Origin: Anticarsia gemmatalis
Lineage: Eukaryota; Arthropoda; Insecta; Lepidoptera; Erebidae
NCBI RefSeq assembly: GCF_050436995.1
Contig: NC_134756.1
Span: 3,038,001-3,102,000, forward strand
Direction: 5' to 3'
Length of the DNA stretch: 64,000 nucleotides
Part shown: in pieces, positions 1 to 11,858 of the stretch
How the letters are laid out: the number at the start of each line of letters is the position of its first letter
Numbering within the stretch: the first letter of the stretch is position 1
Program-made: the position numbers and the translations under genes
The notes under the pieces: model-generated
What the model was told of the DNA's origin: nothing
Database searches by the model: none
Seen by the model: only the letters and a program-made list of their open reading frames with translations

Positions 1-490
1 AAGAAGTAATTTAAGTATTTTTAAGCAGGTTTTGTAAAATAAGTTTTTTTTAATTGTAATGAAATCTTACCGTGTATTTTGATAACATTGTGTATTTTCA
101 GCGATTGTTCAGTGATGCATGAATAATTAAATTTGTTTTGCTTTTATTGTACTTTTTACGTCGTACTGATAATAAACACGTGGTGTCACATTAAATAAAG
201 TAAAGAAAATGTTTACTGATTGAGATTGTTTAGTTATGACAGAATTTTGAATGTTACAATAGTTTGAGAAACATCAGCTTACTCTTTTATCATAGTCTAT
301 TAAGTCATTATGATAGAGATTTTTTCTGCTTTTGAAAGATCATTTAAGAGGCGTAACAAGCCTTTATTGATTTAAGACCTGAGATTTAAGCTTTACGAAC
401 ATTGTAGTTTCTAAGGTTACCCTTAAGGGATCAGCGTTGTCAGCCAGTACGATTTTGGTACGCCCCGATTTTTTTGTGCGAAATACTCAT
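1..490. other. AT-rich non-coding flank
   Basis: No open frame or repeat was recognised in this stretch. It ends at the TTAA target of the piggyBac element. Seen: low GC and frequent stops in all frames. Confidence 0.6.
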
Positions 491-3083
491 TTAACACGTT
501 AACTGCCACGTCAGGCACCGGTACCTGACGCACCTAGTATCTGTTAGGGCCATGTCAGACACGGGGGACTGACGCAGATGCATATATTTCAAATCAACCC
601 AAGGAGCCGTCTGGCACGTTTATCGCATTTTTCTTTACGGTAATTGACTGACAAGGCCCCAGAGAAACTATGTGCAGCTTGGCCCACCACTTTCATGATT
701 GGAACGAAAATTAAATAGGAAAAATAAAATACGACACTATGAAATTGCAAATGCTTTTTATTTGGCGAAATAATAACATTATTATCGGCGTTTACCGCTG
801 AGAGAATTAGAAATAAAATAAAATAGTAGGTATTAGAAACAAAACAAAATTTTAAATTTTTTTTTGTTCTTCATTAAAACATTTTAGACAATAATGTGGT
901 TCATTGGGACAATTTGGACAATAGGTATTGACTTGCTTCGTTTTCCTTCTCGCATGATTTCTATCCACTGTTTCTACATTAATCTTATAACACCTCGAGC
1001 AATATTTACGAGATTTTTTTACAGGTCCATTTTTCTTTATCAACTCATGTTTTTGCCTTCTATTTCTTGTAATCGACCCTTCTGGCTGACAGTTCTCTTT
1101 ACCCGAGTCTGTTAGGTGTTTGCACAATTTTTTTCTGTAATCTACTATCCCTATCTTCGACTTAGTAACTTCTTTATATATTATGTAGGAATTAAGTAAA
1201 GCTGTGTTCAATAATAATTCAACAGCAAGTTTTCTGTACCATTTTACACTTTTTCGTAATGGTGTTGAATACGCTATCATTTGATCAGATAGATCTACAG
1301 CAGATTTGGCGTTGTTATAGTCTATAACAATTTTTGGTTTAATTGTTTCTTTATTTCTTCTGAAAGTCCTTGTAAATCCTACAGAATGTTTTGTAGATAG
1401 TAAATAGACGTCCCTCTTATCTTTCCATTTCATGCACGTCATACCATCTACATTTTCTTTAGCTCGAAACTCTCCCTTATTGATCTTGCCTGTTATGACA
1501 TCCTTTGGCAAATATCTTCTATTTTTACGTAGCGTGCCGACAAGATGAGTTTCTTTCTCCAGCAGCTTTCGTCCTAAGTCTACGCTAGTGTACCAATTAT
1601 CGGTAAATAAAGTATGCCCTTTTTGTAGGTATCCTTCCATAAGTGACATTACAATATTGGTTGGAGTTGTATGTTGCGTTGCATCTCTTTTTCCCTCATA
1701 TATTTGAACCTTGTTTGTGTAGCCTGGATTAGTACCTACACAATTTGAAAACTTTGATGCCATACTTGTGTCTCTTCAATTTGATATATTGACGGAATAT
1801 AATGCGTCCTCGAAATGGCACCAGAGACTCATCTATACATAGATTTTCTTGCGGGTAATAATGCGTTTTAAAATTCAGGTTTAATGTATCAACCAACTCA
1901 CGGATTTTGAACAAACGGTCGCCATTTCCTTGGTTTTCATTATTCGCAAAATGCACCATTCGCAACAAAATCTCAAACCTGTTACGAGACATTACTGTTC
2001 TTGGAAAATTTTGGCAAACTATGGGATCTGTTGACCAGTAATCGGCTAGCTTTGGCAATCTAACTATTCCCATAAATAAAATTAAACCAAAAAATTGTTT
2101 GATCTCGTCCTTGTTTGTACTGGACCAACAAAGTAAACGCGATCCCCGCCCAATTAAATTTTTAGAAGTAAGGTTAGTAATTGTTTGAGTAGCGTAGCGG
2201 TTAGTTTCAATAGCAATTTTTTCAAATATACTGTCCGGCACCAACAAAGCATAGAAATCCTCTGGTTTTGACTGTGCCATCGAATTTCTCAACCTATAAG
2301 GTTGTAAACCAGGGCATTCAGTAAAAGGTATTATTTTTCTTTGCTTACCCGCTGGTTCGTACCATAAATCGGTTTCAAACTGCGTGCAAACCTGTTCCTG
2401 TTCCACGTTATCGTCTTCATCATCACTTTCAATAACATATCGCCTCTTTCTGTTTCCACATCTACTTACGCAAAATAACAGCTGTGTCGTCATATATTTC
2501 ACTTTGAGTCAAATTTTGCTTTTCCAGTTCATCAATAACTTGTAGATCAAGTAACGATAGTTCAAAATCATCCATATTATCAATAATCGACATTATTAGT
2601 AATAGTAATCGTCACATAAATAACTTTATCTGAGAGCCATAAATTTACGCGCCTATTTCGACAACTATTTAGCAACGACTAAATAAATGCATTTGCTGCA
2701 TGCAAGAGGCCCCCGACAGGTTGCAACGTGCAAGGAGCGAACTATTTAGGCACTTACAATCAACCAATCGCAGCCCGCAGTGAACGAAAAGTTTTCCCGC
2801 GCAAATGCAAAATACGCGCGGCCGCAATATTATTACTTGTTTCATGACAATGCCTGACAAAATGCCTGACATGGCGCAATAGGTATATTTTATACCGTTT
2901 GGGCTTTGTCAGTCACATATGCCTGACAAATTTCATTTTACCTAAATTTTACATAAATAATCATGGAAATTAATACGACATGATCAATTATCGTAATTTA
3001 TGTCAATATGTTACATTTCAGAAAAATAAAAAAATGACGTCATAAAATTTTGTATTTTTTTACCTTGGCAGTTAACGTGTTAA
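491..3083 (-). mobile_element. piggyBac-family DNA transposon
   Basis: The element is bounded by TTAA at 491-494 and 3080-3083. The left end reads TTAACACGTTAACTGCCA and the right end is its perfect reverse complement, an 18-bp terminal repeat that includes the TTAA target duplication. Subterminal DNA carries repeated TGCCTGAC/GTCAGGCA motifs near both ends (510-517, 2851-2858, 2863-2870, 2920-2927), possibly transposase-binding sites. A transposase frame runs on the minus strand from about 2593 to 852, with an AATAAA signal at about 757-762. Total length is about 2.6 kb, usual for a complete piggyBac. The ends look intact, but the transposase has two frame breaks, so this copy is probably inactive by itself. 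It might still be mobilised in trans. Confidence 0.93.
852..2593 (-). pseudogene. piggyBac (PGBD) transposase, frameshifted twice
   Basis: This would be a cut-and-paste transposase acting on the ends of its own element in the nucleus. Reading on the minus strand, an ATG at 2593 opens an acidic N-terminus that stops at 2462-2464. A second frame (2502-1729, 257 codons) carries an acidic SDDEDD stretch and the first catalytic Asp in CIDES, followed by the family GRI-FRQYIK-KYGIK block. A third frame (1763-852, 303 codons) carries the second Asp in FTDNW, the third in VIDYN with the following VDLSDQ, and a C-terminal Cys/His-rich domain (CSRCY, CPNC, CLKC). The breaks lie near 2465-2480 and near 1740, the latter fitting a 1-base insertion. 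All three catalytic Asp are present, so decay is recent. Family assignment is firm; the frame breaks could in principle be sequencing errors. Confidence 0.9.
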
Positions 3084-3569
3084 TAAATTGTGTCCCTTGC
3101 GTGACACCCTAAATCTGACTGCGCGTTAGACAAGATATCGTCATCGCGTTAATAACTTCAAAATTATGCCTCGAATTAAGTAATTTGATGGAAAAGACTA
3201 CCCTTACTTAGGAATCTTTAGTATGATGGTAATAAAATATTCTTCTGATGAATGTCAGCTAACCTTGATGTTTATCACTGGGCATGACGTGAGATCTTCT
3301 TATCCTACACTATCTTGATTGAGAGTTTTCAATGGCGCCTTATCTCATGTTGTTTGATGTGTCTATTTAGAATTGTGACGTGTGGTGTGGTTTTAATGGA
3401 AGGTGGTTTTAGAACTAGAATTTTATGAGCTAAGATTATGAAAAACAGATTGATATACTTACTCCACTGTACTCTTATTGCATATCCATTTACTGCGTTT
3501 AAACATAATTGACCCGTATTGGTAATACGTATTGCATCGCGGCTATAATAAACTTGTCAAAACTTTGAT
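3084..3569. other. non-coding, nothing recognised
   Basis: This is AT-rich sequence after the piggyBac element. I see no repeat family, RNA gene or credible frame. Confidence 0.5.
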
Positions 3570-3697
3570 ATGCGTGATGCCGTTGCCGCACAATTTGACC
3601 GATATTTTCCATTTGTTCCAGGTGAGTTCCCTTCAGCATTCAAACGGCATCCGCAAATAAAAATAGACAATTAACTATCGAAGACGAGTACGGCACG
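3570..3697 (+). other. possible small exon(s), ambiguous
   Basis: Two overlapping exon readings are possible. First, an ATG at 3570 opens 17 codons that end at CCAG followed by GTGAGT (junction 3621/3622). Second, a pyrimidine-rich acceptor ending CCTTCAG at 3636 is followed by 61 bases open in one frame (about 20 residues, ending with EDEYGT) and a strong GTAAGTA donor at 3698. The string TTCCATTTGTTCCAG|GTGAGT also resembles a recursive splice point, an acceptor directly abutting a donor. I recognise no protein. Splice motifs are common by chance, so this is weakly supported. Confidence 0.25.
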
Positions 3698-3739
3698 GTA
3701 AGTAATGATAGTTGTTTTCTACAAGTATTTTCTCTGACG

Positions 3740-3910
3740 TGCCGTGACATCGCTACCTACTTCGGTTCAGCGGCTGCGATTTCGATCGGCGGCGGTCGAT
3801 CGCGGGTGCGTGCGCGCAGACTTGTGCAGTCACCTGCCGCGTGCGCCGACCGCAACACGTCGCGACACTCACATCGCCGGAATGCCGCCACTCGCGCCTA
3901 AAACGTCTAT
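3740..3910 (+). promoter_or_regulatory. CpG-rich island, candidate promoter
   Basis: A short block dense in CG dinucleotides (GATCGGCGGCGGTCGATCGCG and following) stands out sharply from the AT-rich surroundings. It contains GCAGTCAC, close to an insect initiator, near 3828, and no TATA box. Strand is assumed from the downstream + strand exon candidate at 9846-9974. A non-coding first exon ending at one of the GT sites before 4.1 kb would fit. It could instead be an unidentified repeat or a coding exon. Confidence 0.35.
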
Positions 3911-4075
3911 TCAAACGAATTAACGATTTTAGGCGCCAAAACAGTTTTCTTTTCTGGTGGAACTTGTGTTGTCAGTGCTATTTGTGCGCGAGTTATTTTT
4001 CTTTGAGGCCTTTTGGACATGGTATTTTTTGTGCGTTTTATGGTAAAGTTACTTTTTGGATTCCTAACTTTTAAT

Positions 4076-5132
4076 AAAAGAAAAGTGAAATAAAATGACG
4101 ATTCACATCGCTTTTACATTTTGTCTTATTTTGTAAATTACAGTTATTTCTATAAAAAAGGAAATGTACACGAAGATGAATCGTTGTTTGTTTGGTTTCA
4201 CGACTACAGATTGTTTTATAATAGGCCAGTGAACTCTTAATGCACGGACTGTTAAATCTCTTAAAATGATGTGCTCTCTGAATTAAATCTTAGTGAAACA
4301 TTTATGAGTAGGCACATTTTGTAGACAAAAAGATTGTATGTTTTTTTGTAGTGTAGAATATTAGCATAATTATCTCAATGCATTTTGTCAATACACTTTG
4401 AAAATGTAGAGTAATTAACGTGTTAGATACTAGGTACGGTATGAATTCGCAAGTACCCTCATTTGCATATGCAGATAGAGATTTGGGGAAGCGTTTGTTC
4501 TCAAGATTGTAGTGATAAATGATCATTCGTGTGTTCCATCGATTATTCACGATTAGTTTCGACATTGTCTTCCTTTGACACGCAATTCTTTTCTTTGTTC
4601 TATTTAAGAATATTCAATACGGTATTTGTTTTAGTAATACGATGTTGATTCGTTATTATTCTAGAAAAAAGTGTACAACATGATACGTCGCGTGATAATT
4701 CCAAATACCCGCATTTGTTTATTTTTCTATTTCAAAACGCGGAATTGATTAAACATTCTCATGTGGGTTTTGTAATAACTTAAAAGAAACAAAAGCTAGC
4801 CTTGATTTTACTGTTTCCCCGAAAACAGTTGCATGCAATTCATCTCATTGTAATACAATTGAAAAGGCCCATTCACCCTAACCTTTCGGCAGAGGCATTC
4901 AGTTGCGACACTCCGTGCAACAACGCATGCAAGTGGGGTAATTTTACACGACTCCTCACTTACCGGTGACCCTTTATCTATTTGTCAGTTTGTCTGCTAT
5001 TACTTAGCCCTTTTCGAACTACATCGTAAATAGAAATAGATGTTCCGGTACTTTGTTTTCGAGGTGATAAAAGTAAACGAAGATACCTTTAAAAGGTTAC
5101 TCGTGTTTTTTTTCCTCAAAGAAAATATATGT
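4076..5132. other. non-coding, nothing recognised
   Basis: AT-rich sequence. A short minus-strand frame (4565-4302, 87 codons) resembles no family I know and is probably chance. Confidence 0.5.
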
Positions 5133-5312
5133 TGCCTACCTCCGTGGCGCAGTGGTTAAGGCCAGGTTCGATTCCCACACGGAACTGTTATTTATGCGAT
5201 CCACAAAATGGTTGTTTCGGGTTTAGTTGTACTTTGTGTCCATTGTTTGTAAAAGTCCCTGCGACACTAGAGCAATTATTATTGCGAGAGTAGTTTTTGT
5301 CAAAAAGAAAAA
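5133..5312 (+). repeat. tRNA-derived SINE (family 1), internally deleted head
   Basis: The head has a pol III A-box-like GTGGCGCAGTGGTTA and a B-box GGTTCGATTCC at about 5165-5175, but the spacing is too short for a tRNA because the middle of the head is deleted. The body shares GCGATCCACAAA, GTTGTTT and the TGTGTCCATTGTTTGTAAAAGT segment with the copy at 12.48 kb. The 3' end is A-rich. This is a retroposed repeat, not a tRNA gene. Confidence 0.75.
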
Positions 5313-5718
5313 AATCTGTCATTAAGGTCTGAATGAATAAAAAGGAAATGGAAAAGATTATTTATAAATAGCTGTACTATCGTGTGCTATCCAAATGCAA
5401 TCTTTATCGGTAATTAATCGTACGTCTTTAATCGCGATGTAGGTCAAAAGGATGCATTGATTAACGCGCAAGATTAGAAATACATTTCCTTTTCACTTCA
5501 TTTGCATGTTTCTTTCATATTTATAGAAATCGGAAGTATGATCTCCATTGTACAAGACCACTTATATTTTAATAATAGCCACAGGAGAACAGTTAACTAC
5601 TTCCGAGTATTGTCTTAGTACACCTTTGAATGAAAGTAAGATGCGAGAGAAAATTGTTTACCTGTTTTACATTCGTGAGTTCAGTAACTGTTTGGATCAA
5701 AATATCAGTAATGTGTTT
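5313..5718. other. non-coding, nothing recognised
   Basis: AT-rich. A 68-codon frame at 5548-5754 runs into the MITE that follows and is judged a chance frame. Confidence 0.5.
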
Positions 5719-5884
5719 CTGTATAGTCTGTACTGTCGGGTATCGAGAGGTTGACATTTAAAATGTACTGCTAAAATAGTTCTTACAGAGCCCGATAGAG
5801 GCGCTTAACAGATTTTCGTGTAATTTTTCTCGATAGCTAGTCGGTTGTCGGTACTCGATAGTGGTAGAGGATCGAATTATAGTC
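5719..5884 (+). repeat. MITE, CTGTAG...CTACAG family, copy 1
   Basis: It shares TTGACATTTAAAATGT, the AAATAGTT block, a GAGGCGCT-type core and the TCTCGATAGCTAGTCGGTTGTCG segment with copies at 17132-17322 and 17746-17908. Its ends are degenerate CTGTAT/ATTATAG inverted sequences. No coding capacity. This is a non-autonomous DNA element of unknown superfamily. Confidence 0.65.
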
Positions 5885-7194
5885 ATGTTTGTTTGTAGAT
5901 AAAGACACAAATGTCATTGTCGAGATGTCTGATTATTGTTTAGGGTATTCTGATAAGAAACAAACGCTTCTTTAGACTCTTTAAATATAAAACAACTTTT
6001 TAACATGGTTTATATAGACGTAATAGTGCATTAATTTCCATACAATTTATAATTTATTCTCTGGTTTCTGCCTACCCTAAAGCTTGGTAGGTTAGGCTAG
6101 CTAATTTTTATATCGATTCATATAACTAACAAGTGATGATCGTAGCATTTTACATCCTTTAAGAACCTTCAATAGTTTCTCATCACAGACAGAAATAATC
6201 TATCGATTTAACGTCCAGCGGTTTAGCGATTATAATGAAAATAGCTAAAACCGACTCAAAATGGCGAAATCGTTTTACGAAAACCTAGTGCCGGTGTACA
6301 ATTTAGACATGCCTGTGGTTTTTCGTCATGCAACAATGTCAGTCTGGATTCCAACATTAACGATTTGGCAAAATAATAATCGCGCGCAAGAATTTTCGAC
6401 ACGTCTGGCGAAAATCGATAACTTTAAATATTTCGGGTGATTGTCGTAATCGAATTTGACTGTACGCACTTCAATTTCATTAAAATATTAAGAGGTCTTG
6501 CGTAAGCTCATTTCGCGGAGGTCAGTTCATTAACACCCATCTATTTATTACATGCAATAACCGTGAATGTATCAATTTCGATGGATTCATCGACTTCATA
6601 ATTATTTGCTGTATCTGCTATTGTGATTTGATTAATAAAAAATAATTTGTCTGAAGTTTTGAAGTCTGTTTCAAACATAATTAAAGTTATATCATCAGTC
6701 TCATTGTGATTTATTTTAATCATATTGTTTTCGTCATATTTCATTGGCTGATGATATAATACTTATTATATTACTTCGGGATCTCTTTATCATTGTCTAT
6801 TCTACCTATTTTGTTTACGTACCATTCTAATTTTGTATCGACTCATAAAATTTGTGTTTTATTCCGAAGACATATAATTGTCGTGACTGTATCTAATAAA
6901 CGTTAAGACCGATAACTTGTAATTCAATCATTGCTGAACTATGTTTCCATTCACTAGAATCATAGTTATTTACATTACAAAATTAGTTTCTTAGAATATT
7001 AGCGTGTTAATTGTTATAAATATCAGTATCGCTTGTTGCAACAATCGTAATTAACCTGCACTGTTGCAATATTTACATTAGACTTTGCTAAGGACAGATC
7101 ACTTCAATTTGATAAATTGCAAAATTCTAATTAAAACTAAGTAGTACAATTAAAATAACATGCTTCAAATATAAAGAAAGTTAAACGAATATAA
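5885..7194. other. non-coding with a SINE 3' scrap
   Basis: Near 6061-6100 a degenerate TCTGCCTACCCT motif recalls the 3' part of SINE family 2. A 67-codon minus-strand frame (6744-6541) is rich in D, E, N and I and matches nothing I know. The remainder is featureless AT-rich DNA. Confidence 0.4.
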
Positions 7195-7255
7195 ATAATC
7201 GTTGACCCGAAATCGAACCTGAGACCTTCGTTGGTGTATAAGGCATGCAGAAACA
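7195..7255 (-). repeat. SINE head fragment
   Basis: On the minus strand a B-box-like GGTTCGATTTCGGG lies next to degenerate head sequence. It is too short and too degenerate for a tRNA gene. It is probably a truncated tRNA-derived SINE. Confidence 0.35.
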
Positions 7256-9845
7256 TGTATTAGTTTAGTGAAAGTGAACAGCCGAATTCGTTTAGCGCAA
7301 GTGTTTGCGCGTGTTTACTCCCACACAATACTCTACGTGCCATAGAAACCCCGATGTTTGGATTGCTATGAAATGTGGGAACGTACATCTTTGGGAATAG
7401 CTTTTGTATGAATGAATGTTTGGGTGATGGCTATTTTACGCATTTGTTGTATTGGATAGTGTGTGTGTTTTTGAATGAGAAACATTTTTACATTTTGAAG
7501 TTATAGTAGAAGCGAGTTTTCCTTTACTTTAGACTCTAGAGAAGACCGGTTGTTTTTTTGATATGAGTAATAAAAAAGACTTGAAAATGTAAAAAGCTGA
7601 TATAAATAAAGAAAAAATAACTTACAAATAGTTTGCAAAGTTTTACGTCATATGAAGAACATGTCTGGAACCCGATTTTACATTTGAAAGCGTATCTCGT
7701 ATAACGTAGTCACAATTTCTAAATGCAGGCCCAAATGGCATGAAATTGCTCAGTCGCTTATCAATCCTCACAATACTATGCTACTCTCGTTTTCTTTGGA
7801 ATGTGTATAAAAAGAGTAAAAAAAACACTGAACAACCGTCTGGCTGTCGAACCGGTTGTGTTAGCAACGTAACATCAGGAGTAAAAAAAGAAACATTTCA
7901 TTTCAGAATTGTGCAACATCGATTATGCGTTTTGCGTTTAAATAAATAATTGACTCTTTATTCAACAACTGTTTTTTGATGTTCATTCTTTAAAAGTTGG
8001 TCACGCTGATGTTTTGGAAACAAGTGATATTTGGGACACTGCTGACAGACAGCTGACGCACGGAATACGTGGTATTTGTCCGATCGTATCGTACATTCAT
8101 TGAATAAATGTATTGTCGTTTTTTAAAGAAAGTCGGTACTAAAATACACGCTTCAAGTCCAATGCTTTTGATTGGTTTATCATCAACTCATTCTTTTTTG
8201 ACAGTACTACATCAGAAGATGTACATTCTTCCAGCAATGTTCCGGTCTAGTGTTGCAAAAAATCTAGCTTCGAGTTGCTATTGTTTGTATCAGACAAGCA
8301 TGACAAGGCCCACGGACATCCTTTCGTTTCCAAAGCCTTTGCCGTCGCCTTGCCCTTTCATTGCATGACCTCGAATGCTGGTCAATTCGATTAATCTTTT
8401 GACCTTTTCTATTACTTTAAACATGTCCCATAGTACGCATTGTTTGTAAATGACAAGCTGTAATTTATACTTGCTGCCACCGGTGTTGAGCTTTATTTGA
8501 TTTATGAAAAGCGCAGCTTCTGTATACAAGTTTTTGAGAGAGCGATAAAATATTTTAGAAAAGCAATTTGGGTAGCCATTTGTTTTCATCGGTTCATCGA
8601 TTCTGACCTCCGTGACCCCAAGCCGCGTTCGTCTTTCCCTACTATCTATGTCAATAAACGACGATGATGCTAATTTTTAATTACACTCAAAAACCTTTTT
8701 TAATTCGGAAATGTCGTAAACCATCATTAATATTCATCACAATGATATAACTAATTTGTCAGCAATGGTTTTAGAATATATGCAAGAATCCGGTGAAATT
8801 GTTCTTTTTAAATGGCGATTTCACTGGAGCCGCGTTTTGAGTCATTTGCATTTAATTGTGATAGGCGTAGGTAAGCGTGGTGACTATTAAAGTGATTTGA
8901 TGCCAGGTGGTAGGTCTCGAAACTTGAATCAGGTTTTATTGTGTATCTCTATCAAAGTAATTGACCCACCAGACAGCTGTGCACTCGGACGCGCTTCGGT
9001 TCACATACTGTTTGTTGTTTCGTTCAATTTGTTGCTAGCTTCCACGCGTTACCGAATATTGACGTAGTGTTTATGCAATCAACTGCAACCTGCCAAATTA
9101 CCATACCAGTATTCCAATTGGCCTATTTTCGATATTATTGTGGCTGGTTTTGGAAGGACTGTTTCATAAAAATACAGAAATACTTTTTTACTTTATACGT
9201 ATTTAAGAATTTATAACAAACATTAAAAATGATATTGCTACCGATAATTTCGTTATGGTTTCAGAATTATTTATTTGATTGTTCCGCGCACGCACGATAT
9301 CGTATACGATTGCATGTTTCGTATAACTTTATCAAAATTGACACTTGGCTATAATTCGATTGATCAACGTATGGCTGGTACGTAATTTTGCAACTGCAGT
9401 TTCGTAAAATTCATTACTGCAAGTAATTATTCGTATCGGTCGACTTATTTGATTGTTATCAGCGTAATGCCCCGTGCCGGTACTGCTTGTTAAGTGATTG
9501 TTCAATGTGTGATAATGGCATGCAAATTATTCTATGTTGCTGGCTGGTGCAGCAAGCGGGTGAAATATAGCAGCCGTAAGGTTGCAACGATGTTGGAATT
9601 GATTTTCGATGTGCGTTTGATGAAATACAAGTCATTATGTGCAGTCAATTGTTGGGCGTCCCGCAAGGAAGCGTATTGTGCTGTAGTAATCACACGCTTC
9701 ACGATACGATAACTCGTTTTAAAAAATATTTAGTACTGTATTGACAAAATGTACTTCAATAGTAGGTCTTAGGAATATTTGCGTTATATGTGATTTATTA
9801 TCTTAAATGGGCCTCAATGAAAAATAATTTAATCGCTATTTACAG
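7256..9845. other. non-coding, no recognisable gene
   Basis: Mostly AT-rich. Between 8.1 and 8.6 kb there are overlapping frames on both strands (86 codons +, 99 codons -) with slightly higher complexity, but neither shows a family motif. I see no RNA gene. Confidence 0.45.
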
Positions 9846-9926
9846 TGGCGTTAACAAAAGACATGGAGAAATAGTGTGAGTTGTAAGATGTGATAGTTTC
9901 TGAGGAGTTGACAACAAAGTTTCACA
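9846..9926 (+). other. candidate 5' UTR part of an exon
   Basis: It follows a plausible acceptor (ATCGCTATTTACAG at 9845) and leads directly to the start codon at 9927. It contains two minimal upstream reading frames (ATGGAGAAATAG and ATGTGA) and an in-frame TGA at 9909-9911, which would fix the start at 9927. Inference from motifs only. Confidence 0.35.
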
Positions 9927-9974
9927 ATGTGCAGCAAGGAACAGATCAATCATGTGCTCAGCAAGATCAATGTG
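9927..9974 (+). CDS. candidate first coding exon, unknown protein
   Basis: Sixteen codons, MCSKEQINHVLSKINV, end exactly at a strong GTAAGTA donor (9975). Base composition is coding-like, with less A/T at third positions than the flanks, and the start is supported by an in-frame stop 18 bases upstream. The exon ends in phase 0, the same phase in which the GC-rich exon at 52536 begins, so the two could be spliced together across a 42.5-kb intron. I do not recognise the protein. Alternatives are a chance open segment or a remnant of an old element. RNA evidence would decide. Confidence 0.42.
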
Positions 9975-10589
9975 GTAAGTACAAATATTAAAACACATTC
10001 TTTATACATTACATACAGATTTCTAGGTGGTTTCAAGGATGTAACCAACCAGCGGATTCGCGACTTTATGTTCCGATTTTCATAACATTTTCTTATAGAG
10101 GTTTTAAAATTTTAACCCTATGGATCATAGCGTGATGTTACCTTCTCCAGAAAATTTTCTATTTCACAATTTATTTTTATTTCGAACCACTAGTTCTTAA
10201 GACTAGCGAGTTAAAACAAAAAGACAAACTTATTTTATATTATTAGTATAGATTATTTTGTGACCGAGTTATTCCGAATAATGGCTATCGCTTGACTAGA
10301 AGCAGTCTTTAAACCAGATACAAATTCAATAACTCAACTAACTAGTCAAGTTTACAAATTCGGCCACATTTCAAAATATTTAAATGTAATACATATTTTA
10401 GTTGCAATTTATTACTGTTTTGGAAACACGAAAAGCCGTTGAAACCTATTGACTAATATTACCCTGGAATATTTTTTATATACCAATGCATATAAAGAAA
10501 CTAGCAAAATGCAATCAATAATTCGCAGTACTTTAATTATATACATACATAGTACCACGCCTGTTAATATCGTTAGTCCCATGTGCCTA
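9975..10589. other. intron-like AT-rich DNA
   Basis: Follows the candidate donor at 9975. I recognise nothing further. Confidence 0.4.
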
Positions 10590-10750
10590 TTGCTATATAC
10601 CCGGTAAGTTACCAAACTCCGGTAAGCTACTGTTCAGAGATATTCTTATATACATTCGATACGATCGATAGAATTTTGCCCATCCCAGGATTCAAACCCG
10701 GAACAGACAGTCACATACACTACCTACCGCGCCCCTGCTGCAGTCTTACT
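10590..10750 (-). repeat. tRNA-derived SINE (family 2)
   Basis: On the minus strand the head has a B-box GGGTTTGAATCC followed by TGGGATGGGC, and the body ends with the motif whose + strand form here is ACCCGGTAAGTTACCAAACTCCGG. The same body (GTTTGGTAACGTGCCC... ATATGGCAATA) recurs at 19.3, 33.4, 46 and 51.1 kb. Truncated at the 3' side. Confidence 0.6.
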
Positions 10751-11496
10751 TGCAATGGTACTTTTAAAAATATTAAAGCAGTAATATTATAAGTAGTCAG
10801 TGATAATAATCTGTGGCTAGTTTGTCGATTATTAAATAAAACGATTAGATGCAGCAGACATTAATCAAACAATACTAAGGTCTTGCACAAGGTCGTCACC
10901 TAGATCCAAAGTATTTTCGGGGAAGGAAAATGTTCCACTACATTGACCTACAAATATCCCATGGTTTCAAAATACAAATTGATTGGAACGTTGCATGAAT
11001 ATGAAGTAATATAGAAGGTACAATTTATTAGCTTCTGGGCTGGTCTAACGTTGATGTGATTTGCGACAACCGTGACTGACGGCAGACCTTTGCATTCCGT
11101 TTGCTATCTATACAGCGTGTTTATAACAGAGTCATTTTAAAATAAACCCATTGTAAATTAAGTTTTATACTTCTTAGGCCAGGTATTACCTCTTCTGTAT
11201 TGGTCATCAGGTGATTATGACAGTTCGTTTCATACATTTGCTATCAGAATATATCTAACGCTGTAGGTATAATAAGTGAAACTGGCTCTTAATATCGTTA
11301 TTCTTCTTAACGTCGTCGGTTAATTGTAAAAAGCATTTTTTCCATTCCAACTTCAGTACGTACAATTTCAGTGTGTCTTGTTTGCACCTGCCCTAGAATT
11401 GAATTCGTTATCAGTATCAAGAAAACACATGCATTTAGTTCACGAACACTGAAAGTTGGTCATGTAAGATACTGTTTATCGTTTGCGTTTGCTACT
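10751..11496. other. non-coding, nothing recognised
   Basis: AT-rich DNA without credible frames or repeats. Confidence 0.45.
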
Positions 11497-11730
11497 TATA
11501 GCCTGTTCCACTCACCAGTCGGTGAACGATCAAGTTAAGTAGCCCTTGGCGCGGTCGTTCTAGAGATGGGTGACCACATAGTGATGTTTGAACTGAGCGT
11601 CTTCGTGCTTCGGAGAGCACGTAAAAAGTCGGACCTAGTTGTTGTTTAATACGATAACCGTTGTTAAGCCACTTCAAAAGGCCTTTCGCGGCTTGGAAAA
11701 TTTTGACATTAGGTCGATGAAATAAAAAAA
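11497..11730 (+). repeat. 5S rRNA-derived SINE, copy A
   Basis: The head carries 5S-like internal promoter blocks: TTAAGTAGCCCTTGGCGCGGTC in degenerate form, then GATGGGTGACCAC, which matches the 5S C-box region. The body (GCTTCGGAGAGCACGTAAAAAGTCGG and GGCCTTTCGCGGCTTG) is shared with copies at 26.9 and 59.8 kb. It is a SINE3-type repeat, not a 5S gene, because the 5S 5' and 3' stems are missing and the tail differs. Confidence 0.75.
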
Positions 11731-11858
11731 TCTCATTAATTGGCAATATATTAGCCGACATGTTAATTAAAAACCCATTAATAAAATCTTTGTCATTTAA
11801 TCACGACTCACGACCGGCGACCAAAGTACTCGTTTTTATATACACGTCAGCGGCCTGA

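Noticed and set aside
2440..2500. Intron in the piggyBac transposase at GTAAGT (about 2469)
   Set aside because: Coding-like sequence continues at once in another frame and no acceptor is close enough, so a frameshift is simpler.
8108..8589. Protein-coding gene or processed pseudogene
   Set aside because: Frames on both strands are under 100 codons and show no family motif, splice sites or poly(A) trace.
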